Assembly: GCA_022845895.1 (NCBI GenBank) | Contig: AP025573.1 | Span: 3,940,501 to 4,004,500 of the forward strand | DNA from: Lachnospiraceae bacterium | GTDB lineage: Bacteria; Bacillota; Clostridia; Lachnospirales; Lachnospiraceae | Direction of reading: 5' to 3' | DNA: 64,000 nucleotides | In this document: piece after piece, positions 34,552 through 44,240 of the stretch | How positions within the stretch are numbered: position 1 is the first letter of the stretch | How the letters are laid out: each line of letters begins with the position of its first letter | Program-made: the position numbers and the translations under genes | Notes under the pieces: generated by a model | The model's database searches: none | Seen by the model: the letters and a program-made list of their open reading frames with translations, nothing else | Told to the model about the DNA's origin: nothing

Positions 34552-35139
34552 GTGACGTTAGAAGAAAAAATATCACATTTACAGTCTGCTGCCATGGAAG
34601 AAGCCAGGGCACAGGGAAATGCAATCATAAAGCAGCATGAAGAGGCGCTTCAAAGCGTTTTTGAACAGCATCGCGCAGAGGCCGTCCGCCAATCCGAAAC
34701 ACGGCTCAAGGCAGAGGCTACCAATGCCAGGCAGCAGCTGAATATGGCCGCTTCCAAAGCTCAGCTCGAACTGAAAAGGGAGCTCAGCCGGACGCAGGGG
34801 GAGCTTAAGAACAAGCTTTTCGATGAAGTCCTCAGGCTGGTTGAAGACTATATGAAGACGGATGATTATAAACGGCTTCTTATCGCATACATTGAAAGTG
34901 CCGCCAGATTTGCAAATGGCGAGACGATGACGCTTTATCTCAACCCATCCGATAAGGATAAGATTGCTTATCTGCAGGAGCATACAGGAATGACCCTGAC
35001 CGTGAGCAAGGAAGACTTCATCGGCGGCATCCGGGCTGTCATTCCTGGACGCAACATCCTGATCGACCACGCATTTAAAGGAGCTATCGATAATCTATAC
35101 CACAAATTCTCATTCAAGGGAGGTGCGGGAATTGAATAA
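34552..35139 (+). CDS. ntpE: V-type ATP synthase subunit E
   Basis: 195 residues. Long N-terminal helix rich in Ala, Gln, Glu, Lys (residues 1-100) and C-terminal globular part with the conserved FIGGIRAVIPGRNILIDHAF. It pairs with the G/H coiled coil in the peripheral stalk. GTG 34552 is chosen because AAGAAGG lies 8 bases upstream; GTG 34543 would directly abut it. The end overlaps the subunit A start. Confidence 0.9.
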   Translation: MTLEEKISHLQSAAMEEARAQGNAIIKQHEEALQSVFEQHRAEAVRQSETRLKAEATNARQQLNMAASKAQLELKRELSRTQGELKNKLFDEVLRLVEDYMKTDDYKRLLIAYIESAARFANGETMTLYLNPSDKDKIAYLQEHTGMTLTVSKEDFIGGIRAVIPGRNILIDHAFKGAIDNLYHKFSFKGGAGIE

Positions 35140-36898
35140 TACTGGAACAATCTACGGCATCAACGGTCCCGTCATCTATCTGAAAGGAAAGACCGATTTC
35201 AAGATGTCGGAGATGGTGCATGTCGGAGATGAGAAGCTGGTAGGCGAAGTCATCGCCCTCGACAAGGATCTGACTACCATCCAGGTGTACGAAGAGACCT
35301 CAGGGCTGAAACCGGGAGAGATTGTTGAAGCCACGGGTTCTGCCGTGTCTGTCACGCTTGCCCCGGGTATCCTGGACAATATATTCGACGGCATTGAACG
35401 GCCTCTCGAACGGATTGCGGACACCGGAGGCGCTTTCGTAACCCGCGGAGTGAGCGTTAACGCGCTGGATGCCGACCGATTATGGGATACTCACATCACC
35501 GTCGCAGAAGGTGACATCGTACAGGGCGGCACCATCATCGCAGAGGTTCCTGAGACACGCGCAATCAAGCATAAATGCATGGTTCCCCCCGACATCTCCG
35601 GCAGAGTCGTATCTGTCGTCCCCGACGGGACCTATACGATTGGAGATACACTTGTTACGCTGGAACTGGATGACGGAACGAAGAAAGATCTGTCCATGAC
35701 GCAGTATTGGCCTATCCGTGTCCCCCGGCCGGTTCATCACCGCTATCCGGCCAGCGTACCTCTCATCACAGGCCAGCGGATCCTCGACACGATGTTTCCA
35801 ATTGCCAAAGGCGGTACCGCCGCTATACCAGGCGGATTCGGTACCGGAAAGACGATGACGCAGCATCAGATTGCGAAATGGTCCGATGCGGACATCATCA
35901 TATATATCGGCTGCGGAGAGCGCGGCAACGAGATGACTCAGGTTCTGGAAGAGTTTGGCGAGCTTGTCGACCCCAAGTCAGGGAACCCGCTTATGGACAG
36001 GACCACGCTGATTGCCAACACGTCCAATATGCCGGTGGCCGCTCGTGAGGCATCCATCTATACGGGGCTTACGCTCGCGGAATATTACCGGGACATGGGA
36101 TATGACGTTGCTATCATGGCAGACTCAACCTCCCGATGGGCGGAAGCTTTAAGGGAACTATCCGGACGTCTCGAAGAGATGCCCGCAGAGGAGGGCTTCC
36201 CGGCGTATCTGGCCTCCCGGCTGTCTGCTTTTTATGAGCGCGCGGGCATGATGCAGACGCTCAACGGCAATATGGGTTCTGTATCGATTATCGGCGCGGT
36301 ATCTCCCCAGGGCGGAGATTTCTCCGAACCGGTCACTCAGAACACGAAACGTTTCGTCCGCTGTTTCTGGGGACTTGACAAGTCACTTGCATATTCCCGG
36401 CATTTTCCGGCTATCCACTGGCTCACAAGCTACAGCGAATATCTGAATGACCTGAGCGGATGGTACTCGGACAACGTGTCGCCCAAATTTGTAGATTACC
36501 GTAACCGGATGATGGCACTTCTCAATCAGGAGAGCAGCCTGATGGAGATCGTAAAGCTCATAGGCGGAGATGTCCTGCCCGACGACCAGAAGCTTATTCT
36601 GGAAATTGCCAAGGTCATCCGTCTCGGATTCCTGCAGCAGAACGCATTTCACAAGGATGACACCTGTGTATCCATGGAAAAGCAGTTCAAGATGATGGAT
36701 GTCATCCTCTATCTGTATAAGACCTGCCGGAAGCTGGTAGCTATGGGCATGCCGATGTCTGTGCTGAAAGCGGAGAATATATTTGAAAAGGTCATCGCCA
36801 TCAAATATGATGTCCCGAACGACAACATACAGATGCTCGACATGTATAAGATTGACATTGATAATTTCTGTAACAAAGTTCTGGAAAAGAACGCATAA
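35132..36898 (+). CDS. ntpA: V-type ATP synthase subunit A (catalytic)
   Basis: 588 residues. Catalytic nucleotide-binding subunit: Walker [14 protein letters not shown], Walker B in [12 protein letters not shown], and the conserved [20 protein letters not shown]. The non-homologous insertion of about 80 residues that marks A-type (residues 110-200) is present. The start is probably TTG 35132 with AGGGAGG 8 bases upstream, which gives an N-terminus beginning [12 protein letters not shown]; a GTG at 35123 overlaps the ribosome site. It overlaps subunit E by 8 bp. Confidence 0.94.
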   Translation: MNNTGTIYGINGPVIYLKGKTDFKMSEMVHVGDEKLVGEVIALDKDLTTIQVYEETSGLKPGEIVEATGSAVSVTLAPGILDNIFDGIERPLERIADTGGAFVTRGVSVNALDADRLWDTHITVAEGDIVQGGTIIAEVPETRAIKHKCMVPPDISGRVVSVVPDGTYTIGDTLVTLELDDGTKKDLSMTQYWPIRVPRPVHHRYPASVPLITGQRILDTMFPIAKGGTAAIPGGFGTGKTMTQHQIAKWSDADIIIYIGCGERGNEMTQVLEEFGELVDPKSGNPLMDRTTLIANTSNMPVAAREASIYTGLTLAEYYRDMGYDVAIMADSTSRWAEALRELSGRLEEMPAEEGFPAYLASRLSAFYERAGMMQTLNGNMGSVSIIGAVSPQGGDFSEPVTQNTKRFVRCFWGLDKSLAYSRHFPAIHWLTSYSEYLNDLSGWYSDNVSPKFVDYRNRMMALLNQESSLMEIVKLIGGDVLPDDQKLILEIAKVIRLGFLQQNAFHKDDTCVSMEKQFKMMDVILYLYKTCRKLVAMGMPMSVLKAENIFEKVIAIKYDVPNDNIQMLDMYKIDIDNFCNKVLEKNA

Positions 36899-36913
36899 AG
36901 GAGGGGGTTCACA

Positions 36914-38296
36914 ATGGGAATAGAATATCTTGGGCTGAGCAGCGTCAATGGCCCTCTCGTCGTATTGGAAGGTGTGCAGGATGCCTTCTTTGATGAAATC
37001 GTGGAGTTCGTCATTGACAGCAACACGAGGAAAATGGGGCGTATCGTAGAGCTCTATGAAGACAGGGCCGTCATTCAGGTATTTGAAGGAACCGAAAATA
37101 TGTCCCTTAAGAATACCCATACGAAGCTGACCGGTCATCCTATGGAGGTTGCAGTATCTCCGGATATGCTCGGGCGTACCTTCAACGGTATCGGCCAGCC
37201 TATAGACGGACTTGGCCCCATCGTTTCAGATGATATGAGGGATGTCAACGGCCTCCCTCTGAATCCGGTCCGCAGGGAATATCCCCGCAACTATATCCGG
37301 ACCGGAATCTCAGCAATCGACGGGCTGACCACGCTGATCCGGGGACAGAAGCTCCCGATATTTTCCGGCAACGGCCTGCCACACGACCAGCTGGCCGCCC
37401 AGATAGTTAAGCAGGCTTCGCTTGGAGATAAATCAGATGAACAGTTTGCTGTCGTGTTCGGCGCTATGGGCGTCAAACATGACGTCGCGGACTTTTTTCA
37501 GAAAACGTTTGAAGAGAGCGGCGTTGCGGACCATGTCTGTATGTTCCTCAACCTGGCAAACGACCCGGTCGTGGAGCGGCTTATCACACCAAAGGTAGCC
37601 CTCACAGTGGCGGAGTACCTTGCCTTTGAACTGAATATGCACATTCTCGTTATCCTGACAGACATGACCTCTTTTGCAGAAGCCATGCGTGAGGTCTCCT
37701 CTTCAAAGGGTGAGATTCCTTCCCGTAAAGGATACCCCGGCTATCTGTACAGCGAACTGGCTACCATCTACGAACGGGCGGGCATTATTGAAGGGGCCAA
37801 TGGCTCCGTGACACAGCTTCCGATTTTGACGATGCCCAATGATGACATCACGCACCCGATTCCCGACCTCACCGGGTACATCACCGAAGGCCAGGTCGTG
37901 CTCGACCGGAGCCTGCACGGTCAGGCCATCTATCCTCCGATAAGCATCCTCCCTTCTCTGTCCCGGCTTATGAAGGACGGCATCGGAGCCGGATATACGC
38001 GGGAGGACCATCAGGATCTGGCCAACCAGCTGTTTTCCGCCTATGCCAAAGTCGGCGAGGCCAGGAACCTGGCATCCGTCATCGGCGAAGATGAGCTCTC
38101 TCCTATTGATAAGCAGTATCTGAAGTTTGGGGAAGAGTTTGAACACCACTACATCGGGCAGGGGCCTTCTGAGAACCGCTCTATGATAGAGACGCTCGAC
38201 CTTGGCTGGAAGCTTCTGGCACTGCTTCCAAAAGAAGAGCTGGACCGTATAGACACGAAGATTATAGACAAATACTACACGCAACAGGCAGAATAA
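36914..38296 (+). CDS. ntpB: V-type ATP synthase subunit B
   Basis: 460 residues. Regulatory nucleotide-binding subunit, homologous to subunit A but without the P-loop (here [17 protein letters not shown]). Conserved [12 protein letters not shown] and [20 protein letters not shown] blocks present. AAAGGAGGGGG ribosome site. It lies 15 bp after subunit A and 12 bp before subunit D. Confidence 0.95.
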   Translation: MGIEYLGLSSVNGPLVVLEGVQDAFFDEIVEFVIDSNTRKMGRIVELYEDRAVIQVFEGTENMSLKNTHTKLTGHPMEVAVSPDMLGRTFNGIGQPIDGLGPIVSDDMRDVNGLPLNPVRREYPRNYIRTGISAIDGLTTLIRGQKLPIFSGNGLPHDQLAAQIVKQASLGDKSDEQFAVVFGAMGVKHDVADFFQKTFEESGVADHVCMFLNLANDPVVERLITPKVALTVAEYLAFELNMHILVILTDMTSFAEAMREVSSSKGEIPSRKGYPGYLYSELATIYERAGIIEGANGSVTQLPILTMPNDDITHPIPDLTGYITEGQVVLDRSLHGQAIYPPISILPSLSRLMKDGIGAGYTREDHQDLANQLFSAYAKVGEARNLASVIGEDELSPIDKQYLKFGEEFEHHYIGQGPSENRSMIETLDLGWKLLALLPKEELDRIDTKIIDKYYTQQAE

Positions 38297-38308
38297 GGGG
38301 GGAATTAT

Positions 38309-38926
38309 ATGGATCCGCGGGAATTTCCGACCAAGGGCAACCTGATGCTTGCGAAGAACTCACTGGCGCTTGCACACCAGGGCTACGACCTGATGGACAA
38401 AAAACGGAATATACTTCTCAAAGAGCTTATGGGCTTGATTGACGAGGCCAAGGATATACAGGAAGAGATCGACTCCACCTTTACACGGGCATATGCCTGC
38501 CTGCAGCGGGCCAATATCGAGCATGGAATCAGCATGGTACAGCAGCTTGCCTTCACTGTCCCTATTGAAGATTCCATCCGCATTCAGACGCGAAGCATCA
38601 TGGGGACAGAGATTCCGTATGTCAAATATGACGCTAAGCAGAACGACCTGACCTACTCCTTCAGCACCACGTATGAATCTATCGATATCGTCCGTGAGGC
38701 ATTCCGTGATGTAAAGGAACTGACGATCAAGCTGTCCATGGTAGAAAATGCTGCTTACCGCCTGGCCACCAATATCAAGAAGACGCAGAAACGCGCTAAC
38801 GCCTTAAAGAATATAACCATTCCGATGTACAGCAACCTCGTATATACGATAACAAATGCTCTCGAAGAGAAGGAGCGGGAAGAATTTACGAGATTAAAGG
38901 TCATCAAGAAAATGCAGTCGAAATAA
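38309..38926 (+). CDS. ntpD: V-type ATP synthase subunit D
   Basis: 205 residues, central rotor shaft. N-terminal PTKGNLMLAKNSLALAHQGY and C-terminal RRVNALK-like (KRANALKNITIPMYSN) motifs of the V-ATPase D family; the whole protein is two long antiparallel helices. ATG follows AAGGGGGG. Last gene of the operon and followed by a terminator. Confidence 0.95.
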   Translation: MDPREFPTKGNLMLAKNSLALAHQGYDLMDKKRNILLKELMGLIDEAKDIQEEIDSTFTRAYACLQRANIEHGISMVQQLAFTVPIEDSIRIQTRSIMGTEIPYVKYDAKQNDLTYSFSTTYESIDIVREAFRDVKELTIKLSMVENAAYRLATNIKKTQKRANALKNITIPMYSNLVYTITNALEEKEREEFTRLKVIKKMQSK

Positions 38927-38929
38927 CAG

Positions 38930-38975
38930 TGGTGCCGCAGAATCATCAGATTAGATGACCTGCGGCACCATTTGT
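38930..38975 (+). terminator. Terminator of the V-ATPase operon
   Basis: 11-bp stem TGGTGCCGCAG (38930-38940) with CTGCGGCACCA (38960-38970), then TTTGTT. It lies 4 bp past the subunit D stop. Confidence 0.75.
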
Positions 38976-39019
38976 TATCTTTACGCTTCTCTAAAGTATA
39001 CAGATTATTTTGGAACTTT

Positions 39020-40555
39020 TTATGCCTGAAGTCCTTCAAACACTACCTTCACCTTAAACTGGTCTCCGTCTATATCCACCGACATGCTGCCTCCCATATT
39101 CTTCGTGAAGCTTTCCGCAATCGCAAGTCCAAGTCCGTGCCCTTCTGTATTGCGTGATTTATCCCCCCGGCTGAACCGCTCCATAATTTCCTCCGGGCCG
39201 AAATCCATCTCATAAGAGGCCGTATTCTTGACTGATACATATACCTGGTTTTCTTCCCTCCCCGCATCGATATATATCCTCGTCCCCTTCAGGGAATACT
39301 TGAGCGCATTGCTTATGATATTCTGAAGCACGCGGTAAAGCTTCTTTCCATCCCCTACTATATTAAGGCTCCTGTCATCTACTCTTTCACGAATGGCCAT
39401 GCCGCTTTTGACGACTGCGTCTTCCATGTCCCCAAGCGTCTGTTCGAGAAGCTTCTTCATATCCAGCTCTTCCAGCTCCAGGTTCACTTCCCCGCTTGTG
39501 GATTTTGACAGGTCAAAGATATCCTGTATCATATCTTTGAGCTGTTCCTGCTTCAATGCAAGGACATCGACATAATCTTTTGCCTCATCTCCCATCTCTT
39601 CTTTCTTAAGCAGATCTATATAACCGACCATCGATGTAAGAGGCGTCTTTAAGTCATGAGACACATTTGTTATCAGATCAATCTTCATCCGTTCCGCCTG
39701 CATCTGCTTTTCCATAATCCGCTTGAGGTTTGCACCGATACTGCTGAGCTTCTTCGAACCTTCATATAGCAGCGAATCCTCTTCTTCGATTGCCTGTGCG
39801 TTTAGTTCACCATCTGACATCTCATCTATCTGACGCAGCAGGCATGCAGTATCTTTATATACCTTGTTATTTCTAAAGCTCTTGATATAGCATACATAGG
39901 AGACCACTGCCAGGACGGCAATCACGACGACCCCGAACGGATCTCCCCACTGTAGTCCGCTCTTCCAGACAGCACCTACTGTCCCTGCCAGGCATACCGT
40001 CGCTATGATGAAGGATGCCCTGCTGTTCTCCCGCATCGCCTTCTCAAATGCCATGGAGAATCTCCTCTTCTGAACAGTATCATATATGACGGACGATTTT
40101 TTCAATGTTCCCTGGAGCACTCTCCTGCCAAGCAGTACGATGCAGCCTGTGCCGATAAGCGCCACCGGAAAGTAGAACAGAACGCACGTCACGAGTATCA
40201 TGCCATATGAAACGATTCGAATGCAGTAAAATAAAGTTCCGTCCATTATCGAAGAATGGATTCCCATAAACCAGACCCACAGGTCAAGCAGCAGCCCTGC
40301 CGCCAGCACTTCTGTCCCAATAGTATCTATCTTCCATCTCTTCATATCTTTCCATGCTCTTGCCGGATAAAAGTGAAAGAACACGGATACTGCTATGATA
40401 AAGAGGGATACAAATAGATAGCATAAAATCTTGAACTGCTGATTCACGTTCCATCCGCCGAACCACCTGGATGATACATACACTCCTGAGCATACAGCAA
40501 TTCCTGCTGCCGATGCAAGATACAATGCCAGCGACGCCTTTCCTCTGTTAGTCAT
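39020..40555 (-). CDS. VanS-like sensor histidine kinase
   Basis: 511 residues. Six or so membrane helices in the first 240 residues, then HisKA with His in TNVSHDLKTPLTSMVGY and an ATPase with N (QNIISNALKYS), G1 (VKNTAS-type region) and G2 (GHGLGLAIAESF) boxes. Polytopic kinases of this type often sense envelope stress or antibiotics. ATG 40555 overlaps the response regulator stop by 8 bp; upstream TTG 40576 lacks a clear ribosome site. Converges with the V-ATPase operon. Confidence 0.88.
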   Translation of the reverse strand: MTNRGKASLALYLASAAGIAVCSGVYVSSRWFGGWNVNQQFKILCYLFVSLFIIAVSVFFHFYPARAWKDMKRWKIDTIGTEVLAAGLLLDLWVWFMGIHSSIMDGTLFYCIRIVSYGMILVTCVLFYFPVALIGTGCIVLLGRRVLQGTLKKSSVIYDTVQKRRFSMAFEKAMRENSRASFIIATVCLAGTVGAVWKSGLQWGDPFGVVVIAVLAVVSYVCYIKSFRNNKVYKDTACLLRQIDEMSDGELNAQAIEEEDSLLYEGSKKLSSIGANLKRIMEKQMQAERMKIDLITNVSHDLKTPLTSMVGYIDLLKKEEMGDEAKDYVDVLALKQEQLKDMIQDIFDLSKSTSGEVNLELEELDMKKLLEQTLGDMEDAVVKSGMAIRERVDDRSLNIVGDGKKLYRVLQNIISNALKYSLKGTRIYIDAGREENQVYVSVKNTASYEMDFGPEEIMERFSRGDKSRNTEGHGLGLAIAESFTKNMGGSMSVDIDGDQFKVKVVFEGLQA

Positions 40556-41252
40556 ATTTTTCAATCTTGTAGCCAATTCCCCACACCACCTTTAAGTATT
40601 TTGGATTCTTCGGAGTTATCTCTATCTTTTCCCGGATTCTCCGGATATGTACCATGACAGTCTTCTCACCGGCATATACGTCCTCCTTCCAGACTCTGCT
40701 GTATATCTGCTCTGCCGGAAATACATATCCCGGATGTTCCATCAAAAGCTCCAGGATCTTATATTCCGTAGCTGTCAGCTGCGTCTGCTCGCCGTCAACC
40801 GTCACCTGCTTCGTGTTCTTGTCGAGCACGAGGCCGCCGGTCCTCAGAACAGCTCCGGTGTCAGCCTGAGTGGCCGCACCGAGGGCAAAGTATCTTCTAA
40901 GCTGCGACTTGACCCGCGCCATCAGTTCCGCTGTATTGTACGGCTTCGTCACATAGTCATCGGCTCCCATGGACAGGCCGATGACCTTATCGCTCTCTTC
41001 CGTTTTCGCCGACAGCATGATAACCGGTATATTGTTCCTTTCCCGTATCTTCATGAGCGCCGACAGGCCATTTAACCGGGGCATCATCACATCCAGTAGA
41101 ATCAGGTGGACTTTATCTGTGACAAGCAGATCCAGCGCTTCCATGCCATTATAAGCCCTAAGCACATTATATCCTTCCAGCTCCAGAAGTTTGCCAAGAG
41201 ACCTGACGATCTCTTTATCATCATCCACTACCAATACCGTATACTGTTCCAT
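40548..41252 (-). CDS. OmpR-family response regulator (VanR-like)
   Basis: 234 residues. Receiver: DDD acidic pocket, Asp in ILLDVMMPRLNG, Lys in YVTKPYN. C-terminal winged helix with RVWKEDVYAGEKTVMVHIRR. ATG 41252 has GGAGG 6 bases upstream; an upstream GTG/ATG cluster to 41270 is less well placed. Forms a pair with the downstream kinase. No target genes are evident; the upstream lipoprotein gene is separated by a terminator. Confidence 0.92.
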   Translation of the reverse strand: MEQYTVLVVDDDKEIVRSLGKLLELEGYNVLRAYNGMEALDLLVTDKVHLILLDVMMPRLNGLSALMKIRERNNIPVIMLSAKTEESDKVIGLSMGADDYVTKPYNTAELMARVKSQLRRYFALGAATQADTGAVLRTGGLVLDKNTKQVTVDGEQTQLTATEYKILELLMEHPGYVFPAEQIYSRVWKEDVYAGEKTVMVHIRRIREKIEITPKNPKYLKVVWGIGYKIEKYD

Positions 41253-41359
41253 CATTTTCCTCCGCTTCATTCCTTACTGCATATCTATAGTAGCAAGAAA
41301 TACTAATTATTTTTCTGTATATTTCTAACAAATTCTTTAAGTTTTCTATCGGAACAGCA

Positions 41360-41395
41360 AAATCCTCTGTTCAGCATAGACTGGACAGAGGATTT
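41360..41395 (-). terminator. Terminator after the DnaJ-motif lipoprotein
   Basis: 11-bp stem AAATCCTCTGT (41360-41370) with ACAGAGGATTT (41385-41395); on the minus strand it ends with TTTTGC. It separates the lipoprotein gene from the two-component promoter. Confidence 0.6.
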
Positions 41396-41421
41396 GATAG
41401 CATCCGCAATTATTTACTCTT

Positions 41422-42150
41422 CTATCGTTCACCCGTTCCCCCGCACAACGTACAGAGGGATGAGCCTGTGCCGTTGCAGAGCCTGCAAGTTGTCGTCTCT
41501 GTATATGAAGACGAACCCGAGCCGTAGTTAGGGGCATACTTCGTCGTATATTTCTTTCCCACACCTTTGCAGCTTGTGCACATCACGGATCCAGCCCCTT
41601 TGCATTTCGAACATACAGAAGGGCTCCTGTCATAACTGAAATCAGGTGATACATGGCCTCCGCCACCTCCGGCATTGCCTGTATGCGCATCCTGTCCTCC
41701 TGTATGTGCGTCATACTCAGGATTGTCTGCCTGACCCGTACCTTCGCACGTCCAGCAGTTGGAATAGCCGGTGCCTTCGCAGTATGGACATCTGTAGCCA
41801 GACGTAAACTGCGTGGCTTCATGCTTTCCTTTGCCATCACACATCGTACAGAATTCCTTCCCCGCGCCTTTGCACGTCGGACACGTTATCTTCTCGGGAA
41901 CCTCCGGTTCCTGTACCGGATCGGCAGCATCACTTGCTTTGCCTGCACTCTCTTCACCGTCGGTATCCCCCGTCTCTTCACTTGCACCGTACGCTTCTTC
42001 TTCCGGTTCTGCAGCCTCTTCTTTCTGGCTCCCCTCTTCCACCTTATCTTTAAGCTCCTGCAGGCTCGTTTCATCAGGCGGACTTCCACTGCAGGCAGTC
42101 AGAAGCAATACAGCGGCCAGCAACGCCGGCAGATATCTAATCTTCTTCAC
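41422..42150 (-). CDS. Lipoprotein with eight CxxCxGxG motifs
   Basis: 242 residues. Lipobox LLTAC gives a membrane-anchored extracytoplasmic protein. After an acidic linker (residues 25-85) there are eight CxxCxGxG motifs: CPTCKGAG, CTMCDGKG, CPYCEGTG, CWTCEGTG, CSKCKGAG, CTSCKGVG, CRLCNGTG, CTLCGGTG. These are the zinc-binding motifs of DnaJ, here in two sets of four with no J domain. GTG 42150 has AGGAGG 8 bases upstream; GTG 42159 overlaps that site. It lies 69 bp downstream of glgB in the same direction. A role as zinc-dependent chaperone, metal store or redox protein is possible; none is proven. Confidence 0.85.
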   Translation of the reverse strand: MKKIRYLPALLAAVLLLTACSGSPPDETSLQELKDKVEEGSQKEEAAEPEEEAYGASEETGDTDGEESAGKASDAADPVQEPEVPEKITCPTCKGAGKEFCTMCDGKGKHEATQFTSGYRCPYCEGTGYSNCWTCEGTGQADNPEYDAHTGGQDAHTGNAGGGGGHVSPDFSYDRSPSVCSKCKGAGSVMCTSCKGVGKKYTTKYAPNYGSGSSSYTETTTCRLCNGTGSSLCTLCGGTGER

Positions 42151-42218
42151 GGACAGCACCTCCTGTGCTGAATTCTAAATCTACGGTACAGTATATGTGC
42201 GGCCAGGCCCCGTTCATG

Positions 42219-44129
42219 TCAGAACTCGAACACTGCCACGCCGTACGCCGGCAGATTGTATGCAATCGAGTATGGCTTTCCGTCACATTCAGACTTGGCA
42301 GCCTTATATACGAGTGGCCTTTCTTGCCCGGTTCCGCCATATTGGATGTCATCACTGTTAAGGATAAGCTTATATTGCTTTCTCCTGGGCACGCCGACCC
42401 GGTAGTCCCCCCGTTCCACCGGCGTGAAATTGCAGATGAACAGCAGGTTCTTCTTGCAGTCCCTTGAATGCCTTACAAAGCTGAAGATACTCCGCTCTGC
42501 ATCGTCCGCATTGATCCACTCAAATCCTTCCCACGAGCTGTCCATCTCATACATGGCCTTATTGCGCCTGTACAGATGGAGCAGGTCTCTGACCCAGTTC
42601 TGCATCTGGAGGTGTTCCTCCTCCGCCAGCAGATACCAGTCAAGCTCTCTCTCTTCACTCCACTCACGCAGCTGCGCAAATTCCTGGCCCATGAACAGAA
42701 GCTTCTTTCCCGCATGACCCATCATAAAAGCATAGCCGGCCTTCAGATTCGCATATTTATCTCTGCCGATGCCAGGCATCTTGTTGAGCATGGAACACTT
42801 CAGGTGTACCACTTCATCATGGGAAAGCACAAGGATATAGTTCTCGCTGTAAGCATAGCTCATGGCAAAAGTCATCTGATTATGAGCACCTTTCCTGTAG
42901 ATTGGATCCAGCTTCATATACTCCGTGAAGTCATGCATCCATCCCATATTCCATTTCAGGCTGAATCCAAGACCGTCCTCTTCTACCTCTCCCGTCACCT
43001 TCGGCCAGGCCGTAGATTCTTCCGCTATCATCAGCGCGCCTGGATTTCTGCCAAGCACTACGGAATTCAGGTGCTTGAAGAAGTCGATGGCCTCAAGGTT
43101 CTTATTACCGCCATACTTATTGGCTATCCATTGTCCGTCCTGCTTCCCGTAGTCAAGGTAGAGCATGGATGCCACCGCATCGACGCGCAGGCCGTCCACA
43201 TGATATTGTTCAATCCAGAACAATGCATTCGAGATGAGGAAGTTACGCACCTCATTCTTCCCGTAATCAAATATCTTCGTCCCCCAGTCCGGATGCTCCC
43301 CCTTCTTAGGATCTGCATATTCATAGGTGGGTGTCCCGTCAAAGTCCGCCAGTCCGTGGGCGTCCCGCGGAAAATGCGCCGGTACCCAGTCGAGAATGAC
43401 GCCGACCTTGTTCTTGTGCAGGTAATTGATCATCCAGGCGAAATCCTGCGGCGTCCCATATCGTGACGTCGGGGCAAAGTATCCTGTCACCTGGTATCCC
43501 CAGGAGCCGTCATATGGATGCTCGGCTATTCCCATCAGCTCAACGTGAGTATAGCCCATATCTTTAACATACTTTGTAATTTCCTTTGCGAACTCACGGT
43601 ACGTATAGAACCCTTCGTCTTCCCGCCCAAGGTGGCGCTTCCAAGATCCGATATGGACCTCATATATGGACATCGGCTCCTCCCTGTGATTCCACTTGGC
43701 ACGTTTCTCCATCCAGATTTGGTCCGTCCACTTTAACCCTGTTATATCTGCTATCCTTGAAGCAGTTCCCGGCCTCAGTTCGGCATAATTAGCATAGGGA
43801 TCCGCTTTGAAAATGTACTGCCCGGAATAGGTCTCGATACAGAACTTGTACATCTCTCCTTCTTCAGCTCCGGGAATAAAGCATGTATATATGCCAAGCG
43901 GTTCTCCTCTCTCCATGGGATTCGCTTCCATATCCCAGTCATTAAATTCCCCCACAACGGTCACCGCTTTAGCATGAGGCGCCCATACGGCGAAATATAC
44001 CCCCGTCTTCTTGCCTCTGGTTACCTTGTGTGCCCCCAGCTTTTTATAGATTTCATAATGGTTTCCCTGTCCAAAGAGATAGTGGTCCAGTTCTCCAATC
44101 TCATATGACCTCTTTCTTTTTTCTGCCAT
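42219..44129 (-). CDS. glgB: 1,4-alpha-glucan branching enzyme
   Basis: 636 residues. Transfers alpha-1,4 chains to make alpha-1,6 branches in glycogen. N-terminal CBM48 (VYFAVWAPHAKAVTVVGEFN), then a GH13 barrel with the nucleophile Asp in GLRVDAVASMLYLDY, acid Glu in MIAEESTAWP and LSHDEVVH, and a C-terminal all-beta domain. ATG follows CGAGGGG. No glgC/glgA genes lie next to it, so it is separated from the rest of the glycogen pathway. Confidence 0.95.
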   Translation of the reverse strand: MAEKRKRSYEIGELDHYLFGQGNHYEIYKKLGAHKVTRGKKTGVYFAVWAPHAKAVTVVGEFNDWDMEANPMERGEPLGIYTCFIPGAEEGEMYKFCIETYSGQYIFKADPYANYAELRPGTASRIADITGLKWTDQIWMEKRAKWNHREEPMSIYEVHIGSWKRHLGREDEGFYTYREFAKEITKYVKDMGYTHVELMGIAEHPYDGSWGYQVTGYFAPTSRYGTPQDFAWMINYLHKNKVGVILDWVPAHFPRDAHGLADFDGTPTYEYADPKKGEHPDWGTKIFDYGKNEVRNFLISNALFWIEQYHVDGLRVDAVASMLYLDYGKQDGQWIANKYGGNKNLEAIDFFKHLNSVVLGRNPGALMIAEESTAWPKVTGEVEEDGLGFSLKWNMGWMHDFTEYMKLDPIYRKGAHNQMTFAMSYAYSENYILVLSHDEVVHLKCSMLNKMPGIGRDKYANLKAGYAFMMGHAGKKLLFMGQEFAQLREWSEERELDWYLLAEEEHLQMQNWVRDLLHLYRRNKAMYEMDSSWEGFEWINADDAERSIFSFVRHSRDCKKNLLFICNFTPVERGDYRVGVPRRKQYKLILNSDDIQYGGTGQERPLVYKAAKSECDGKPYSIAYNLPAYGVAVFEF

Positions 44130-44183
44130 ACCGTCACCCCTCGCATTCCTGTCTTTATTTACGTTTATTATACTTTAGACAGG

Positions 44184-44234
44184 AATAAAAAGAAAGGGTT
44201 TTGACAAATGTTGCCTTGCCAGAACCCTTTCTTT
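44184..44234 (-). terminator. Terminator of the TPR-AAA gene
   Basis: 12-bp stem AAAGAAAGGGTT (44189-44200) with AACCCTTTCTTT (44223-44234), then TTTTTATT on the minus strand. It lies 7 bp past the stop codon, before glgB. Confidence 0.85.
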
Positions 44235-44240
44235 ATGTTC

